Virus record (IMG/VR): IMGVR_UViG_3300037502_000798
Span: 1 to 27,397 of that record
DNA length: 27,397 nucleotides
DNA from: a virus
Reading direction: 5' to 3' (one strand)
Part shown: positions 11,354 through 19,764 of the stretch, piece after piece
How the letters are laid out: each line of letters opens with the position of its first letter
How positions within the stretch are numbered: the first letter of the stretch is position 1
Translations under genes and position numbers: made by a program
The notes under the pieces: model-generated
What the model was told of the DNA's origin: nothing
Seen by the model: only the letters and a program-made list of their open reading frames with translations
Databases searched by the model: none

Positions 11354-12295
11354 CTATACTTTCTCTCCTCTAAAGTAAGCCTCGCCGTCTATAACCTCGC
11401 ATAGTTCTGGTGGCAGTAGTTTGCCATCTCTAAATGTCAGGATTGCAAAGCCGGAGCACCAGTTCACAGGGTTACTTTCTGTATATACAAATTGCTCGCC
11501 GTATGGCTCTGCAAGCGTCCCGGTATCGACCCCCCAGCGACGGCCGTTATAATCCGAGTAGCCAACTGATTGCAGTTTATGTAAATGCCCGGTAACGATG
11601 CTTCTGCCGGACTTCAGGGTGTTGTTATAAGTAGCGTGTAATCCGTTGTGCCACCTGTGCTTGACCACCACGTTGTCGTTTATGTCTACTCGCCAGCCTG
11701 TGTGCCAACCTGGGAAGTAGTCGAAGAGTCCTTGGAAGTCGGAGAGTTCAGGAGCGTTGATAGCAATATAGCGGTGCAACCTGACATCGTGATTACCAAA
11801 AGTCCACAAGCACCTAGCATTTTTACTAGCGTTGCGTATCTCATCTAATCGGTCCTGGCAGGCTTCGATTTCTTGCTTTGGGGTGGGGGGATTGGTTCCC
11901 ATGAGTGGCTCATGCCGCGATATTCGAGAGCCGTCGAACACGTCCCCGTTGAGGATGGCCGTGGTGGGTTTGAATTCTTTGAGCAGAGTGACAAACGCCC
12001 TATGCGCTGTAGTGATTTCCCCAGGCCAATAATGGCAATCAGAGGCAATAAATACCATTCCATCTTTGACCTCGTGCTGGAGGATTCTTCGGTTCTCAGG
12101 GATGATGGTCTTTACAACCGAGTTCTGGCTTGCGTTGAAACTTGGAAGGCTTATGCCTAGACGCTTTTGGATGGTATCGCGTCGTTTATAGACATTCGTG
12201 ACATCCATCCCTAACTCTTTAGCTGCCTGAGTTGGACTGCCAAGTCGTTTCAGAGCCTCGATTATTGCTTCATCCGATACTTTTTTTCCTGCCAC
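11354..12295 (-). CDS. metallophosphoesterase with N-terminal HTH
   Basis: The 313-residue protein has an N-terminal helix-turn-helix (about 6-48; SPTQAAKELGMDVTNVYKRR) joined to a calcineurin-like phosphoesterase. Metal ligands are visible in order: Asp86 and His88 (SDCHYW), Asp118 in NGDVFDG, GNHD (167-170), His213/216 and GHLH (236-239). The set is complete, so it should be an active di-metal phosphoesterase. The HTH suggests action at specific DNA, but the substrate is unknown. The start is GTG 12295 with GGGAGGGG upstream, overlapping the Ntn-hydrolase gene by 26 bases. It lies in the late operon between virion and lysis genes. Confidence 0.8.
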   Translation of the reverse strand: MAGKKVSDEAIIEALKRLGSPTQAAKELGMDVTNVYKRRDTIQKRLGISLPSFNASQNSVVKTIIPENRRILQHEVKDGMVFIASDCHYWPGEITTAHRAFVTLLKEFKPTTAILNGDVFDGSRISRHEPLMGTNPPTPKQEIEACQDRLDEIRNASKNARCLWTFGNHDVRLHRYIAINAPELSDFQGLFDYFPGWHTGWRVDINDNVVVKHRWHNGLHATYNNTLKSGRSIVTGHLHKLQSVGYSDYNGRRWGVDTGTLAEPYGEQFVYTESNPVNWCSGFAILTFRDGKLLPPELCEVIDGEAYFRGEKV

Positions 12296-12713
12296 GAACC
12301 CCTCCCAATTTCATATAGTCAATAGGGCCACGAGATGATGTATCGTAATTGCAAGCAATTTCCATTGCTTTCATTAAACTAGCACCAGCGGCTAATGCCC
12401 CCATGCACCAGTTTGCTCCGGTTCCCACGGCCCAAAAATCGTTCTTAATCCGCGCAGGAATGATCGTACCCTCATAAATCCAGATGCCATCATTTCTAAG
12501 CTCAAGAACGGTCACATCGGTGTCGGAGTCTAGGTCGCCCCCAGACTCCAACACCTGATAGAACTTTAGAATCTTGTCCCAATCTCCGCAAGCCCCGTAG
12601 ATCGAGGCTTTTCCCTTACGGAGCTTTTCAACAAGGTAGAAAGAATCATCGCCGCTGACCATGCTATCTGCGGCAATTTCTCCCGTAGATGCCCTCGCGG
12701 CGATTGTTGTCAT
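12270..12713 (-). CDS. proteasome/HslV-like Ntn hydrolase
   Basis: The 147-residue protein begins MTTIAARASTGEIAADSM, the pattern of proteasome beta and HslV subunits; Thr2 would become the nucleophile after Met removal. Later features fit: GACGDWDKI, WIYEGTI, AVGTGANWCMGALAAGAS, followed by a helix with MKAMEIACNYD. It is a little shorter than HslV (about 175 residues). Phage relatives occur in podovirus-like genomes and their role is unresolved: protease in head or host takeover, or self-processing enzyme. No HslU-like ATPase is seen here. ATG 12713 overlaps the preceding stop as ATGA. Confidence 0.75.
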   Translation of the reverse strand: MTTIAARASTGEIAADSMVSGDDSFYLVEKLRKGKASIYGACGDWDKILKFYQVLESGGDLDSDTDVTVLELRNDGIWIYEGTIIPARIKNDFWAVGTGANWCMGALAAGASLMKAMEIACNYDTSSRGPIDYMKLGGVRGRKKSIG

Positions 12714-12889
12714 TTGCGTCGGTTAATCCAGTTTTGAACGGTCTGGGTCTCCCATATACGGATAAGTGACCAGACCAAGGAAAAAAGGGCTGCAAGGGCC
12801 GGAAGGATGTCGGCTAGGGTTCCAATCACCGTGACGATCGAAAGCCCGTCTGTAACGTGTTTAATGGTTTCTGGACTATGCTGCGACAT
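12710..12889 (-). CDS. small membrane protein, 59 residues, holin-like
   Basis: The frame from ATG 12889 has GGAGAAGG a few bases upstream. The product starts MSQHSPETIKHVTDGLSI, has one long hydrophobic stretch (about 18-42, VTVIGTLADILPALAALF) and ends with charged IRIWETQTVQNWINRRK. A helical single-pass protein with a basic end between tail fibre and lysis genes fits a class II holin-like or T7 gp17.5-like role, but no family signature proves it. It overlaps the upstream small gene by 14 bases and the Ntn hydrolase ATG by four. Confidence 0.65.
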   Translation of the reverse strand: MSQHSPETIKHVTDGLSIVTVIGTLADILPALAALFSLVWSLIRIWETQTVQNWINRRK

Positions 12890-13028
12890 CTTCCTTCTCC
12901 GGCATTTGTGGTTGAACCTGTCCTGCTATCTTCTGAATCAGAAACATTGCGTTTGTTTTTGTAGGCAATTCGCCTAGGGCAGCGATGATGCCGTTGACTT
13001 CTTCTAGGGTGAGTTCAAGTTTAATCAT
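12876..13028 (-). CDS. small phage protein, 50 residues
   Basis: The frame from ATG 13028 encodes MIKLELTLEEVNGIIAALGE, then LPTKTNAMFLIQKIAGQV and an acidic end. Short proteins with LtleEvn..l.aLgelP....m.li.KI..Q are frequent next to tail-fibre and lysis genes of podovirus-like phages and have no assigned role. It follows the tail fibre by three bases and overlaps the next gene. Confidence 0.65.
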   Translation of the reverse strand: MIKLELTLEEVNGIIAALGELPTKTNAMFLIQKIAGQVQPQMPEKEDVAA

Positions 13029-13031
13029 GGA

Positions 13032-14816
13032 TTATCCGCAGTAGAGAACACACGGAACGGTGTAAGAACCGTCAGGGTAGGTAGCCGTGGCAACAGTAGA
13101 TGTGACCTTTCCGATGGTCTTGCTACGAATTACATCGTCATCCTGAACCTTGGCACATCCGTCACCGTTGGATTCCAACAGGTCACCAATCTGCACCGTT
13201 ACACCTGAAGCGATACGCACCACAAACGCACCCAAAGATGAGACCAGCATATCTTGTGCTTCGTCCCATGTCTGGAACACACCATAAACTGCTTTGTCTC
13301 CGACCACATCAGAAATCTTGACCTTTGGTAGACGCTCGTTACCGTCATCCACAACGGTTTTGGTAAAGCCGTCTTCTTCAAACGTAGCACCGATAGGCAA
13401 ATTGCCTAGATAGTTTTCACGGTGCGAAATTAATTCTGTCCATGCGTCCTTGCCTTCGACTGCTTCAACGGCAGGCTCAACGACATTGCCTTCCTCGTCC
13501 AACACAGCTTCTTTGGCCTCAACAGCAAGAACAGCAGGGTGTTCAATCGTTTCCGTCCATGTTACAGACTTCCACTCTGCCATCTCACCGATGGATGACA
13601 TAACGGTTCCACGGGGAATCTCCGGGTTGTAGCCACGGCCTTCCTGAAGTTGTGACCAGTGACCACCACAGAAAGATCCGTAAGTAACGGTGTTGCCGGA
13701 TACGGAAATTGCTCCTTCTAATGTTGTGGCTTGGTAAAACTCAACAAGATTTCCGTCATTTGTTAATCTATTTACTGCAAGAACTTCATTTCCAGAAGTA
13801 ACAAATTGTCCTCGACCATCAGGAAAAAGTGCTGAACCTGCGGTTGCAAAAGAAGTTGTTGTCTTGCCAACCAACAAGTAACCATCGCTGGTGATGCGGG
13901 CACGTTCGGTTCCAGCAGTGCTCATTCTTATTGTTCCGCCGGTTCCCGGTGATGTAAGAATTACCGGATCACTATTTGTTGTATCAGATTCAAGAATTGT
14001 TCCATTGCCATCTGTGTAAACAAAGCCAGTATTTGTAGCAGAAGCCCTGACAAGTGCAATTTTTCCACCGTTACCAATTGTTAGTGCTTGAGAAGGTGAA
14101 GTAGTCCCGATTCCAACTTTACCGCTGGAGTCAATACGCATACGTTCGGTAACAGTTGCGGAGCCAGAGGCTGTAGTAGCAAAAGTTAAATCTGTTGGGT
14201 TGCTTCCAGCAGAATGGTCACCTGACGCAACTCCAAGAATATATGCAACTCTTGTTGGAGTATTACTTGTCGTATCGTTTACATACCAATCAATGTTTCC
14301 AATTCTATTGCCGTTTACAATGCTGGTATCGTTTCTAAACAACGCAAAATATGGGTCGTCATTAGTTCTTTGAACTGTCAAACAACCATTGGCAGCGTTA
14401 ATTGATGTAGAACCACCAACTAAAACCTCTCCAGCGTCATTAATCCTCATCGCCTCTGCACCACCTTCTGCAAAGGCAATAGTATCCGCAGCAGGGAAGA
14501 AGATTCCAGTGTTGGTGTCGCCGTTAGCGTACAGACTTGGAGTGCCAACTGCTCCTGCGGCCAGAGCAATGTTGTTGGCTCCGGTCATAATCATCGCCCC
14601 GGTAGCGGTGTTTAGCGAACCAGAGATCAACACCCCGCCAGCAAAGGTAAACGCATCCCCAGAAGCTCCTGTCTGGAACTCCTTAAGGTGAACCATAAGC
14701 TCACGGATAGCGTTGTTGATACCGGAGGGAGCGCAGCCCTCTGCGATGTTGATGCTTTCAATATCCGAGTTATCGGTGTTGGTCGTTGAATACTCGGAAA
14801 TGCGGGTCTTGGGCAT
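13032..14816 (-). CDS. tail fibre / receptor-binding protein with G2-like C-terminus
   Basis: The 594-residue protein starts with a conserved particle-binding region (PKTRISEYSTT, GINNAIRELMVHLKEFQ). It then carries a long beta-rich, Gly/Thr/Ser-rich shaft with recurring AMRINDAGEVLVG, RMRIDSSGKVGIGTTSP and RARITSDGYLLVGKTT blocks. The C-terminal 200 residues (GGHWSQLQEGRGYNPEIPRGTVM..., KVKISDVVGDKAVYGVF) resemble the peptidase-G2/intramolecular-chaperone type domain that trims or trimerises fibres; this last part is by pattern only. A charged EA/VE-rich loop (about 430-460) interrupts the domain. It is the adsorption protein, encoded after the ejection proteins. Confidence 0.8.
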   Translation of the reverse strand: MPKTRISEYSTTNTDNSDIESINIAEGCAPSGINNAIRELMVHLKEFQTGASGDAFTFAGGVLISGSLNTATGAMIMTGANNIALAAGAVGTPSLYANGDTNTGIFFPAADTIAFAEGGAEAMRINDAGEVLVGGSTSINAANGCLTVQRTNDDPYFALFRNDTSIVNGNRIGNIDWYVNDTTSNTPTRVAYILGVASGDHSAGSNPTDLTFATTASGSATVTERMRIDSSGKVGIGTTSPSQALTIGNGGKIALVRASATNTGFVYTDGNGTILESDTTNSDPVILTSPGTGGTIRMSTAGTERARITSDGYLLVGKTTTSFATAGSALFPDGRGQFVTSGNEVLAVNRLTNDGNLVEFYQATTLEGAISVSGNTVTYGSFCGGHWSQLQEGRGYNPEIPRGTVMSSIGEMAEWKSVTWTETIEHPAVLAVEAKEAVLDEEGNVVEPAVEAVEGKDAWTELISHRENYLGNLPIGATFEEDGFTKTVVDDGNERLPKVKISDVVGDKAVYGVFQTWDEAQDMLVSSLGAFVVRIASGVTVQIGDLLESNGDGCAKVQDDDVIRSKTIGKVTSTVATATYPDGSYTVPCVLYCG

Positions 14817-14819
14817 TTG

Positions 14820-16352
14820 TTACTCCATTCCATATTGAGAAGATAACAACCCACGAGTTGCTGTCGCGGGCAGTAATTCAAAGGCGCGGCCCTCTGGCGT
14901 TCTGCCTAGGCTGATTTGCTCCATAAGCCGCTGAACATTTTGCTGACGTAATGCTTCTGCACCGCGGCGAGATACTTCTGCGCCAATTGCAAATGGTACG
15001 CCAACCAAAGGCTCCATTGCCGCGGCCCCGCCTGTCACAAGACCTGTGACCGGGCCACGAACCGAGAACTTACCTAAGAACCGAAGCATTTGCTCTCCGG
15101 TTCCACCACCTTTGGCAATGTTTTGTATCTGTGTGCGCTCTTCTGGTGTAAATGCGGCCATGCGCTTGTTGTTCTTGGCTAAAGCGGCAAACTGCACCCG
15201 CAGAGCGTTATCCATGCCGGACTGACTGTATTGGCCGGAACTGATGTCTGCTTTGTTTACCAAGTCCTCAATGATCCCAAGACGTCTGCTTTGTCCGTAA
15301 ACCTTGCGGGCTTCCTTGAGCGCGGAAATGGCAAGCTTGTCGTCACCGGCAAGAATGTTCGGCTTGCCAATGTTTTCCACAAGATCGTCAAACCTATCAA
15401 CCATTGTTGCAGCAATGCGCTGTTGGTCTGGGTTTGTAAAGTCGCCTTCAGGAGAGCGAACAATCCGGCGCAGAGTTTCTAGTTCTTTCAGGGTTTTAGG
15501 TGTAGTTCCCTCTGCCTCTAACCGGCTGATTACAGATGCGACCTTGGGATGCAAGCCAGGATCAAAGCCAAGATCTGCGGCTTCCTTGCGAAGCGTGGAG
15601 GCTATGTTTTGGACATAAGTGTCTTTAACTACCAGCCCTGCTCGATCTGCCAAGCGATAGGAACTTGCGGCTTGTGCGGCTAGTTCTGCGCGACCAGCAC
15701 CCGGCTCTACTCGTCCGGGACGAACACCGGGAGCTGCGCCAACCGCGGTTCCTGCAACCAATCCGGCAATAGGACTTCCCGTTGCTTCTCCTACCATCTG
15801 TGCGGTAGCGGCGGCAGGTGCGGAGGTAGCAATCTGGGCTGTCGGTGCTTGAGCGGCTTGCTGTGCCACGGCGCGAACCGCTGGCTGTGTAGCGGTGGTT
15901 GCTAGTCTTGCTAGAGCGGGAACTTGAGCACCTGCTCCGGTAACGGCTCCAGCACCGGCTTCTAGCATCCGCTCACCGCGGCTTTCTGGGCGGGCAAGAC
16001 CAAGGCTGTCTAGCATCTCGGAAATGGCTGTGGAAGGCAGTTTTACGCCTTCTTTTTGGGTGAGGTTATACAGGCTTACCAAGAAGTCAGAAACAGGGAT
16101 TGCCAACCCTCCAGCTAAAGCACCGATAGCGGCTCCTGGTGGCCCTGCAACCGATCCTAGAGCTGCGCCTGTAGCGGCCATAGTAGCGGGAGGTAAAGCC
16201 CCCCTAGTGGCTATTTCTGCAACCCTTTGGACACCACCTTTTTGTGGGGCATTTGCCTCGTCATACAGACGTTTTGCCGCGGCATTAACTTCAGCTTCCG
16301 ACATAGTGTCAGGAAACTCGACTTGCCCGACCTTCGGAATGTCAATAATCAT
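14820..16352 (-). CDS. internal virion / DNA-ejection protein
   Basis: The 510-residue protein starts MIIDIPKVGQVEFPDTMSEA, a beginning shared by phage virion proteins that often reads as a short beta motif followed by an amphipathic helix (EVNAAAKRLYDEA). Residues about 48-97 are Gly/Ala-rich and apolar, able to insert in a membrane. Further Ala-rich helices and a charged central helical domain (TLKELETLRRIVR) follow, then a second apolar Gly/Ala region around 440-475. With the three similar neighbours upstream it forms the set that would make a channel during DNA entry. It overlaps the next gene by one base. Confidence 0.65.
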   Translation of the reverse strand: MIIDIPKVGQVEFPDTMSEAEVNAAAKRLYDEANAPQKGGVQRVAEIATRGALPPATMAATGAALGSVAGPPGAAIGALAGGLAIPVSDFLVSLYNLTQKEGVKLPSTAISEMLDSLGLARPESRGERMLEAGAGAVTGAGAQVPALARLATTATQPAVRAVAQQAAQAPTAQIATSAPAAATAQMVGEATGSPIAGLVAGTAVGAAPGVRPGRVEPGAGRAELAAQAASSYRLADRAGLVVKDTYVQNIASTLRKEAADLGFDPGLHPKVASVISRLEAEGTTPKTLKELETLRRIVRSPEGDFTNPDQQRIAATMVDRFDDLVENIGKPNILAGDDKLAISALKEARKVYGQSRRLGIIEDLVNKADISSGQYSQSGMDNALRVQFAALAKNNKRMAAFTPEERTQIQNIAKGGGTGEQMLRFLGKFSVRGPVTGLVTGGAAAMEPLVGVPFAIGAEVSRRGAEALRQQNVQRLMEQISLGRTPEGRAFELLPATATRGLLSSQYGME

Positions 16353-17620
16353 TACTCAACCCTTCCTGTGGCTGGGTTAAATTTACGAACACCGCTTCGT
16401 GCCGGTGCTGGTGAAACATTTAGCGGAGAAAGTTCGTAAAACGGAATCAAGTCCCTGACTTCGGCACTAGGGCTTTTACGAAGAACATCTAATTGTCGAT
16501 TATGAGAGGCAATCTTGAAGTTTGCGGTCTTTTCCATTGCGCTTAACAGGGCTTGAACCTCTGGTGCGGTGAACTGATCTAGGCGCCCAGCCGCGGCACG
16601 TTGAATCAGCATCCGCTCGTTCTCTGTAATTGCACCCTGACCGCGCATTGCGGCGGCGGCAGACAGCTCAAACTTGGCTAAACCCTGCATTGCAACCGCG
16701 GTACGCTCTAGCAACTCTTTTGTGTCCTTGCCTGTAACACCTAGCTGGCTCGCAATCTGAGCCACAGCCCGCGGAGCACTACTAAGTGGGCCAGCAAACA
16801 CACCTTGTTCAATAATTGGGCGAAGTTCTGCAATGTTTTGCAGAGTGCTTTGTGCTTCTTGGGCTTGTGTAAGCGAATTATCAAGCCTCTCGCCAGCACC
16901 TTTTCCAAGAATTTCAGCCATTTTCTTATCGCCTGGCATGACAATTTGAGTTGCACCAGCTTTTTTCTGCTCGTTTACAAACTCTTGGAATGTGCCTTTA
17001 TAACCTTGACTAACAGCAAAGTTATATTCCTGAATAGATGTTGGTGCTGCCTTTGGCTCTCTGACGAGAAGTTTTGCGTATTCTGTCGGTGCGGCTACAC
17101 GAAGGTAGTTTAGAACCGCCTGATCTGCCGCAGCTTGGTCTGTAACCTGTTGAGTTGGCAATCCAGCCTGAATTGCCTGCTGGGCTACTTGCTGGGCAGA
17201 CATTCCCTCTAATTGCTCTGGGGCGATGTTGCTCTGCTGTGCTGTAAAAGCACCGGCTGTTGGAAGTGTTCTTGTAGCACCGGCAAGTTGTTGCTCAAAT
17301 GTAGTCCTAGCCTGTCTTGCTCGCTCTTCTTCTGCTTGCTTGCGGCGTAGCTCTCCGATCTGCATACCTTTCAGAGCGTTGGCAAGCGTCTGGTCAAAAG
17401 ACTGCTGATAGGCTTGAACACCAACTGGGCCTGCCTGACCGATGATCTGACCTAGACCTGGGCGACCTTGGCCTGGCTGTCCACGCGAGGCTTGTAGTGC
17501 TCCGAAGGCAAAGTTAAGCAGGGCTGCGTTTTGTGCGCGACGCTCTGCCGCTGCCTCTTGCTCTGGGCTGAGAAGTCCGGCAGGAAGTCCACCACCGAGA
17601 AGTTCTTGTAATGTTGCCAT
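16352..17620 (-). CDS. Gln/Ala-rich internal virion protein
   Basis: The 422-residue protein is dominated by Ala, Gln and Leu. It starts MATLQELLGGGLPAGLL, contains long predicted helices (QSFDQTLANALKGMQIGELR; QAEEERARQARTTFEQQ) and a middle section with SVGYKG-like IQEYNFAVSQGYKGTFQEF. A helical C-terminal domain resembles that of other phage ejection proteins (GQGAITENERMLIQRAA). No enzyme motif is visible. Context, between two other ejection-type genes, supports an internal capsid or ejection role. Confidence 0.6.
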   Translation of the reverse strand: MATLQELLGGGLPAGLLSPEQEAAAERRAQNAALLNFAFGALQASRGQPGQGRPGLGQIIGQAGPVGVQAYQQSFDQTLANALKGMQIGELRRKQAEEERARQARTTFEQQLAGATRTLPTAGAFTAQQSNIAPEQLEGMSAQQVAQQAIQAGLPTQQVTDQAAADQAVLNYLRVAAPTEYAKLLVREPKAAPTSIQEYNFAVSQGYKGTFQEFVNEQKKAGATQIVMPGDKKMAEILGKGAGERLDNSLTQAQEAQSTLQNIAELRPIIEQGVFAGPLSSAPRAVAQIASQLGVTGKDTKELLERTAVAMQGLAKFELSAAAAMRGQGAITENERMLIQRAAAGRLDQFTAPEVQALLSAMEKTANFKIASHNRQLDVLRKSPSAEVRDLIPFYELSPLNVSPAPARSGVRKFNPATGRVE

Positions 17621-17624
17621 GTGT

Positions 17625-18500
17625 TTATCCTAAGAGACTTGCGAGATTTATAGACTGAGGCTGGAATCGAGTTCCGAGTAGTCCTGCTGCGGATGCTCGC
17701 TGGTTTAGCAAGCCGAGCAATGAGCTGTAATCTACTGCTCCCTGAGTTGCTAGTGCTTCTTGAGCGCGGCCAAGCATATTTGGTGTCTGTTGCTGTTGTG
17801 GGGTAAGTAAACTATTTATAAGTCTAGCCCCCTGCAATGCTTGTTGCACAGAGATTGTTTTTGGTAGTGCTAAAGGGGTTGCGGCAGTTGCACCGCCAAG
17901 TAAGTTAGTAGCACCGACTCCAGCGGCAGTTTCTCCGGCTAGATTTGCAGCGGTTCCAGGAGAGAATCCTGCACCAATTAAGCCTGCTGTTACTTCTGAT
18001 GCGGGTGGCAAGGCTGTTCCAAATCCAGCGGTTCCAACAGGGCCAAACGATCCAAGTTCGGTGGTTGGCCCAAGAGATACAGTTGGAGCAGAAGTTGGTG
18101 CTGTATTGATAGCTGTTTCAAATGCGCTTGGCACGACAGCGGCTGCGGCAGGGGCGGCACTTCCAAAGATTGCGCCTGGGGCAGTAGCAGCACCAGTACC
18201 GCCAAACCATTCTGCTGCGGTTACTGCGTCTGCTCCTCCAAGACCTGCGGCTGTTCCACCTGCCACTCCAGAACCACCACCGCCTCCTAAACCAGCAAAG
18301 CCACCACCAGCATATATCGCAGCACCAGCAGCAACAGTTCCCCATCCACCTGGTATGACATCATTTACAAAATCATCTACATCTCTACCAACTTCTTTTA
18401 CCACCTCAACAGCGGGGCGAATTACTTCTTTTTCAACAACTTTTGCAACTGTTTCAATTGGTTTTGTAATCTCTCTAACAAGACTCTTAAAAAATCCCAT
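17625..18500 (-). CDS. Gly/Ala-rich virion protein with amphipathic N-terminus
   Basis: The 291-residue protein begins with a helix of KPIETVAKVVEKEVIRPAVE type (about 13-45). A long low-complexity Gly/Ala/Thr/Pro region follows (GGGFAGLGGGGGSGVAGG and similar), ending with a short helical tail (QQQTPNMLGRAQEALATQ). Such architecture is common for minor internal virion proteins and makes the opposite strand look coding. No catalytic motif is seen. It is separated from the next gene by four bases. Confidence 0.6.
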   Translation of the reverse strand: MGFFKSLVREITKPIETVAKVVEKEVIRPAVEVVKEVGRDVDDFVNDVIPGGWGTVAAGAAIYAGGGFAGLGGGGGSGVAGGTAAGLGGADAVTAAEWFGGTGAATAPGAIFGSAAPAAAAVVPSAFETAINTAPTSAPTVSLGPTTELGSFGPVGTAGFGTALPPASEVTAGLIGAGFSPGTAANLAGETAAGVGATNLLGGATAATPLALPKTISVQQALQGARLINSLLTPQQQQTPNMLGRAQEALATQGAVDYSSLLGLLNQRASAAGLLGTRFQPQSINLASLLG

Positions 18501-18501
18501 A

Positions 18502-18870
18502 TCAGCCCCCTAGCATCGCCATCCAGTCGTAATCTGGGCGGTCTGATTGATAAATTTGAATACCATTTGCATCCATAGCTCTTAAAACTCGATCATTTGC
18601 TGCGTCGCCATAGATAGTATAAGCATCGGTTTTCATGGTTTCGTTTATAAAAAACCCAACGCTTGCCTCTAATGCTGCGTCATCGTCTTGTGTAAATACT
18701 GCCCACTCGGCCACATTTTCTTGAATTGGGATCAGCAACAAAATAGAGTTGTTTTTGCGTACAAGAACCGCGCCTTTGTTTTGCACCGCATCTTGAACAG
18801 ACGACAAAACCTCTTCTGGGTTTAATCCTAGGCGTTGTGTATCTGCAACAATAATTTCAGATGGTTTCAT
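18502..18870 (-). CDS. small protein in the ejection-gene cluster
   Basis: The 122-residue protein has a mixed alpha/beta pattern: helix (PSEIIVADTQRLGLNPEEVL), strands GAVLVRKNNSILLLI and WAVFTQDD, a helix ALEASVGFFIN, and a C-terminal YTIYGDAANDRVLRAM. The strand-helix order is slightly like T7 gp13 and GNAT-fold proteins that assist ejection-protein assembly, but no acetyl-CoA motif is visible. It overlaps the next upstream gene's stop by one base. Confidence 0.6.
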   Translation of the reverse strand: MKPSEIIVADTQRLGLNPEEVLSSVQDAVQNKGAVLVRKNNSILLLIPIQENVAEWAVFTQDDDAALEASVGFFINETMKTDAYTIYGDAANDRVLRAMDANGIQIYQSDRPDYDWMAMLGG

Positions 18871-19760
18871 TAGAGCAATCCACCAAGAACAGCACCAATT
18901 CCAGCACCATATAAAGGCGCGTTAGCACCAAACTGGTTAGTCAAGAACTGACCACCTAGATAACCTAATCCTGCGCCACCGATTGCTTGGCCTAGCGGAT
19001 TGGTTTGTGCTTGCGGGATTGTCTGAGAACCGTAGGCGCGAAGCGGGCTTCCGTAAACAGATGACAGGAAGCTCATCAGAGACTCGCGTGGAACCTGCTG
19101 CTCAAAGTTAAAACGAGTAATTTCTTCTTGTAGCGGTCGTGCAGCAATTGCTTCTCTTGCGGCTCCGACAGTTGCAAGGCTTTGTGCTGGCAGGAATCCC
19201 ATCTGGAAGAAACTAGGAGCGGCCTGTGCCAAAGCGGCCTGTTGAACTTGTGCCTGCTGTTGTAAACCGCGCTCTCTTGCATAGTCTTGAGCTGCCAAAC
19301 TTGCTGACACATCGCCAAGTGCTCGGCCATAAGACTCGGTTGCCCGACCCAAAGCCTGTTCCATTGCGCCAGAACCGTACCGGCCAGCTCTACTAAACAG
19401 CGAGGAGATGCCAGGAATGACCTGAGACTCAAACTGCTGGGTTAGCGGTCTGGTAGCGGCGGCAATCAATTGGTCACGATAAGGAGAACCTCCCAAAAAC
19501 CCGCCAGCAGCGGTAGTTCCAATCTGACCGAGAGAAGATGTATAAGCCTGTTGCGCGGCCTGCAACGCCGGAGATGCGGCTCTAGCAATTTCTTCTTGTT
19601 GGGTAAGCGCGGCTAGAGTCTGTTCGCTCGGAGACACAAACGTCTGGCGAGGGAAGAATGTTGGCTGCGCCCCGGTCAAGAATAGTTCTTGCGCCCGCTG
19701 CAATCCTGTTTCAAGGTATGGTCGTAATACTGGGTCAATTTGGGAGGTGGTTTCTGCCAT
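18870..19760 (-). CDS. internal virion protein, Ala/Gln-rich helical
   Basis: The 296-residue protein starts AETTSQIDPVLRPYLETGL, then has FFPRQTFVSPSEQT, long Ala/Gln helices (EIARAASPALQAAQQAYTSS; QQQAQVQQAALAQAA) and a Gly-rich apolar end (GAGLGYLGGQFLTNQFG, GAGIGAVLGGLL) able to insert in a membrane. The P.l.pyl..Gl..a..l opening occurs in other phage structural proteins of the ejection cluster. The Gly-rich tail could be the membrane-active part. Confidence 0.65.
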   Translation of the reverse strand: MAETTSQIDPVLRPYLETGLQRAQELFLTGAQPTFFPRQTFVSPSEQTLAALTQQEEIARAASPALQAAQQAYTSSLGQIGTTAAGGFLGGSPYRDQLIAAATRPLTQQFESQVIPGISSLFSRAGRYGSGAMEQALGRATESYGRALGDVSASLAAQDYARERGLQQQAQVQQAALAQAAPSFFQMGFLPAQSLATVGAAREAIAARPLQEEITRFNFEQQVPRESLMSFLSSVYGSPLRAYGSQTIPQAQTNPLGQAIGGAGLGYLGGQFLTNQFGANAPLYGAGIGAVLGGLL

Positions 19761-19764
19761 GGTT

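Noticed and set aside
16024-16380. 118-residue + frame antisense to an ejection protein
   Set aside because: Shadow frame created by Ala/Gly-rich sequence, no start signal.
18061-18513. 150-residue Ala/Pro-rich + frame antisense to a virion gene
   Set aside because: Produced by the Gly/Ala-rich composition of the real - strand gene.
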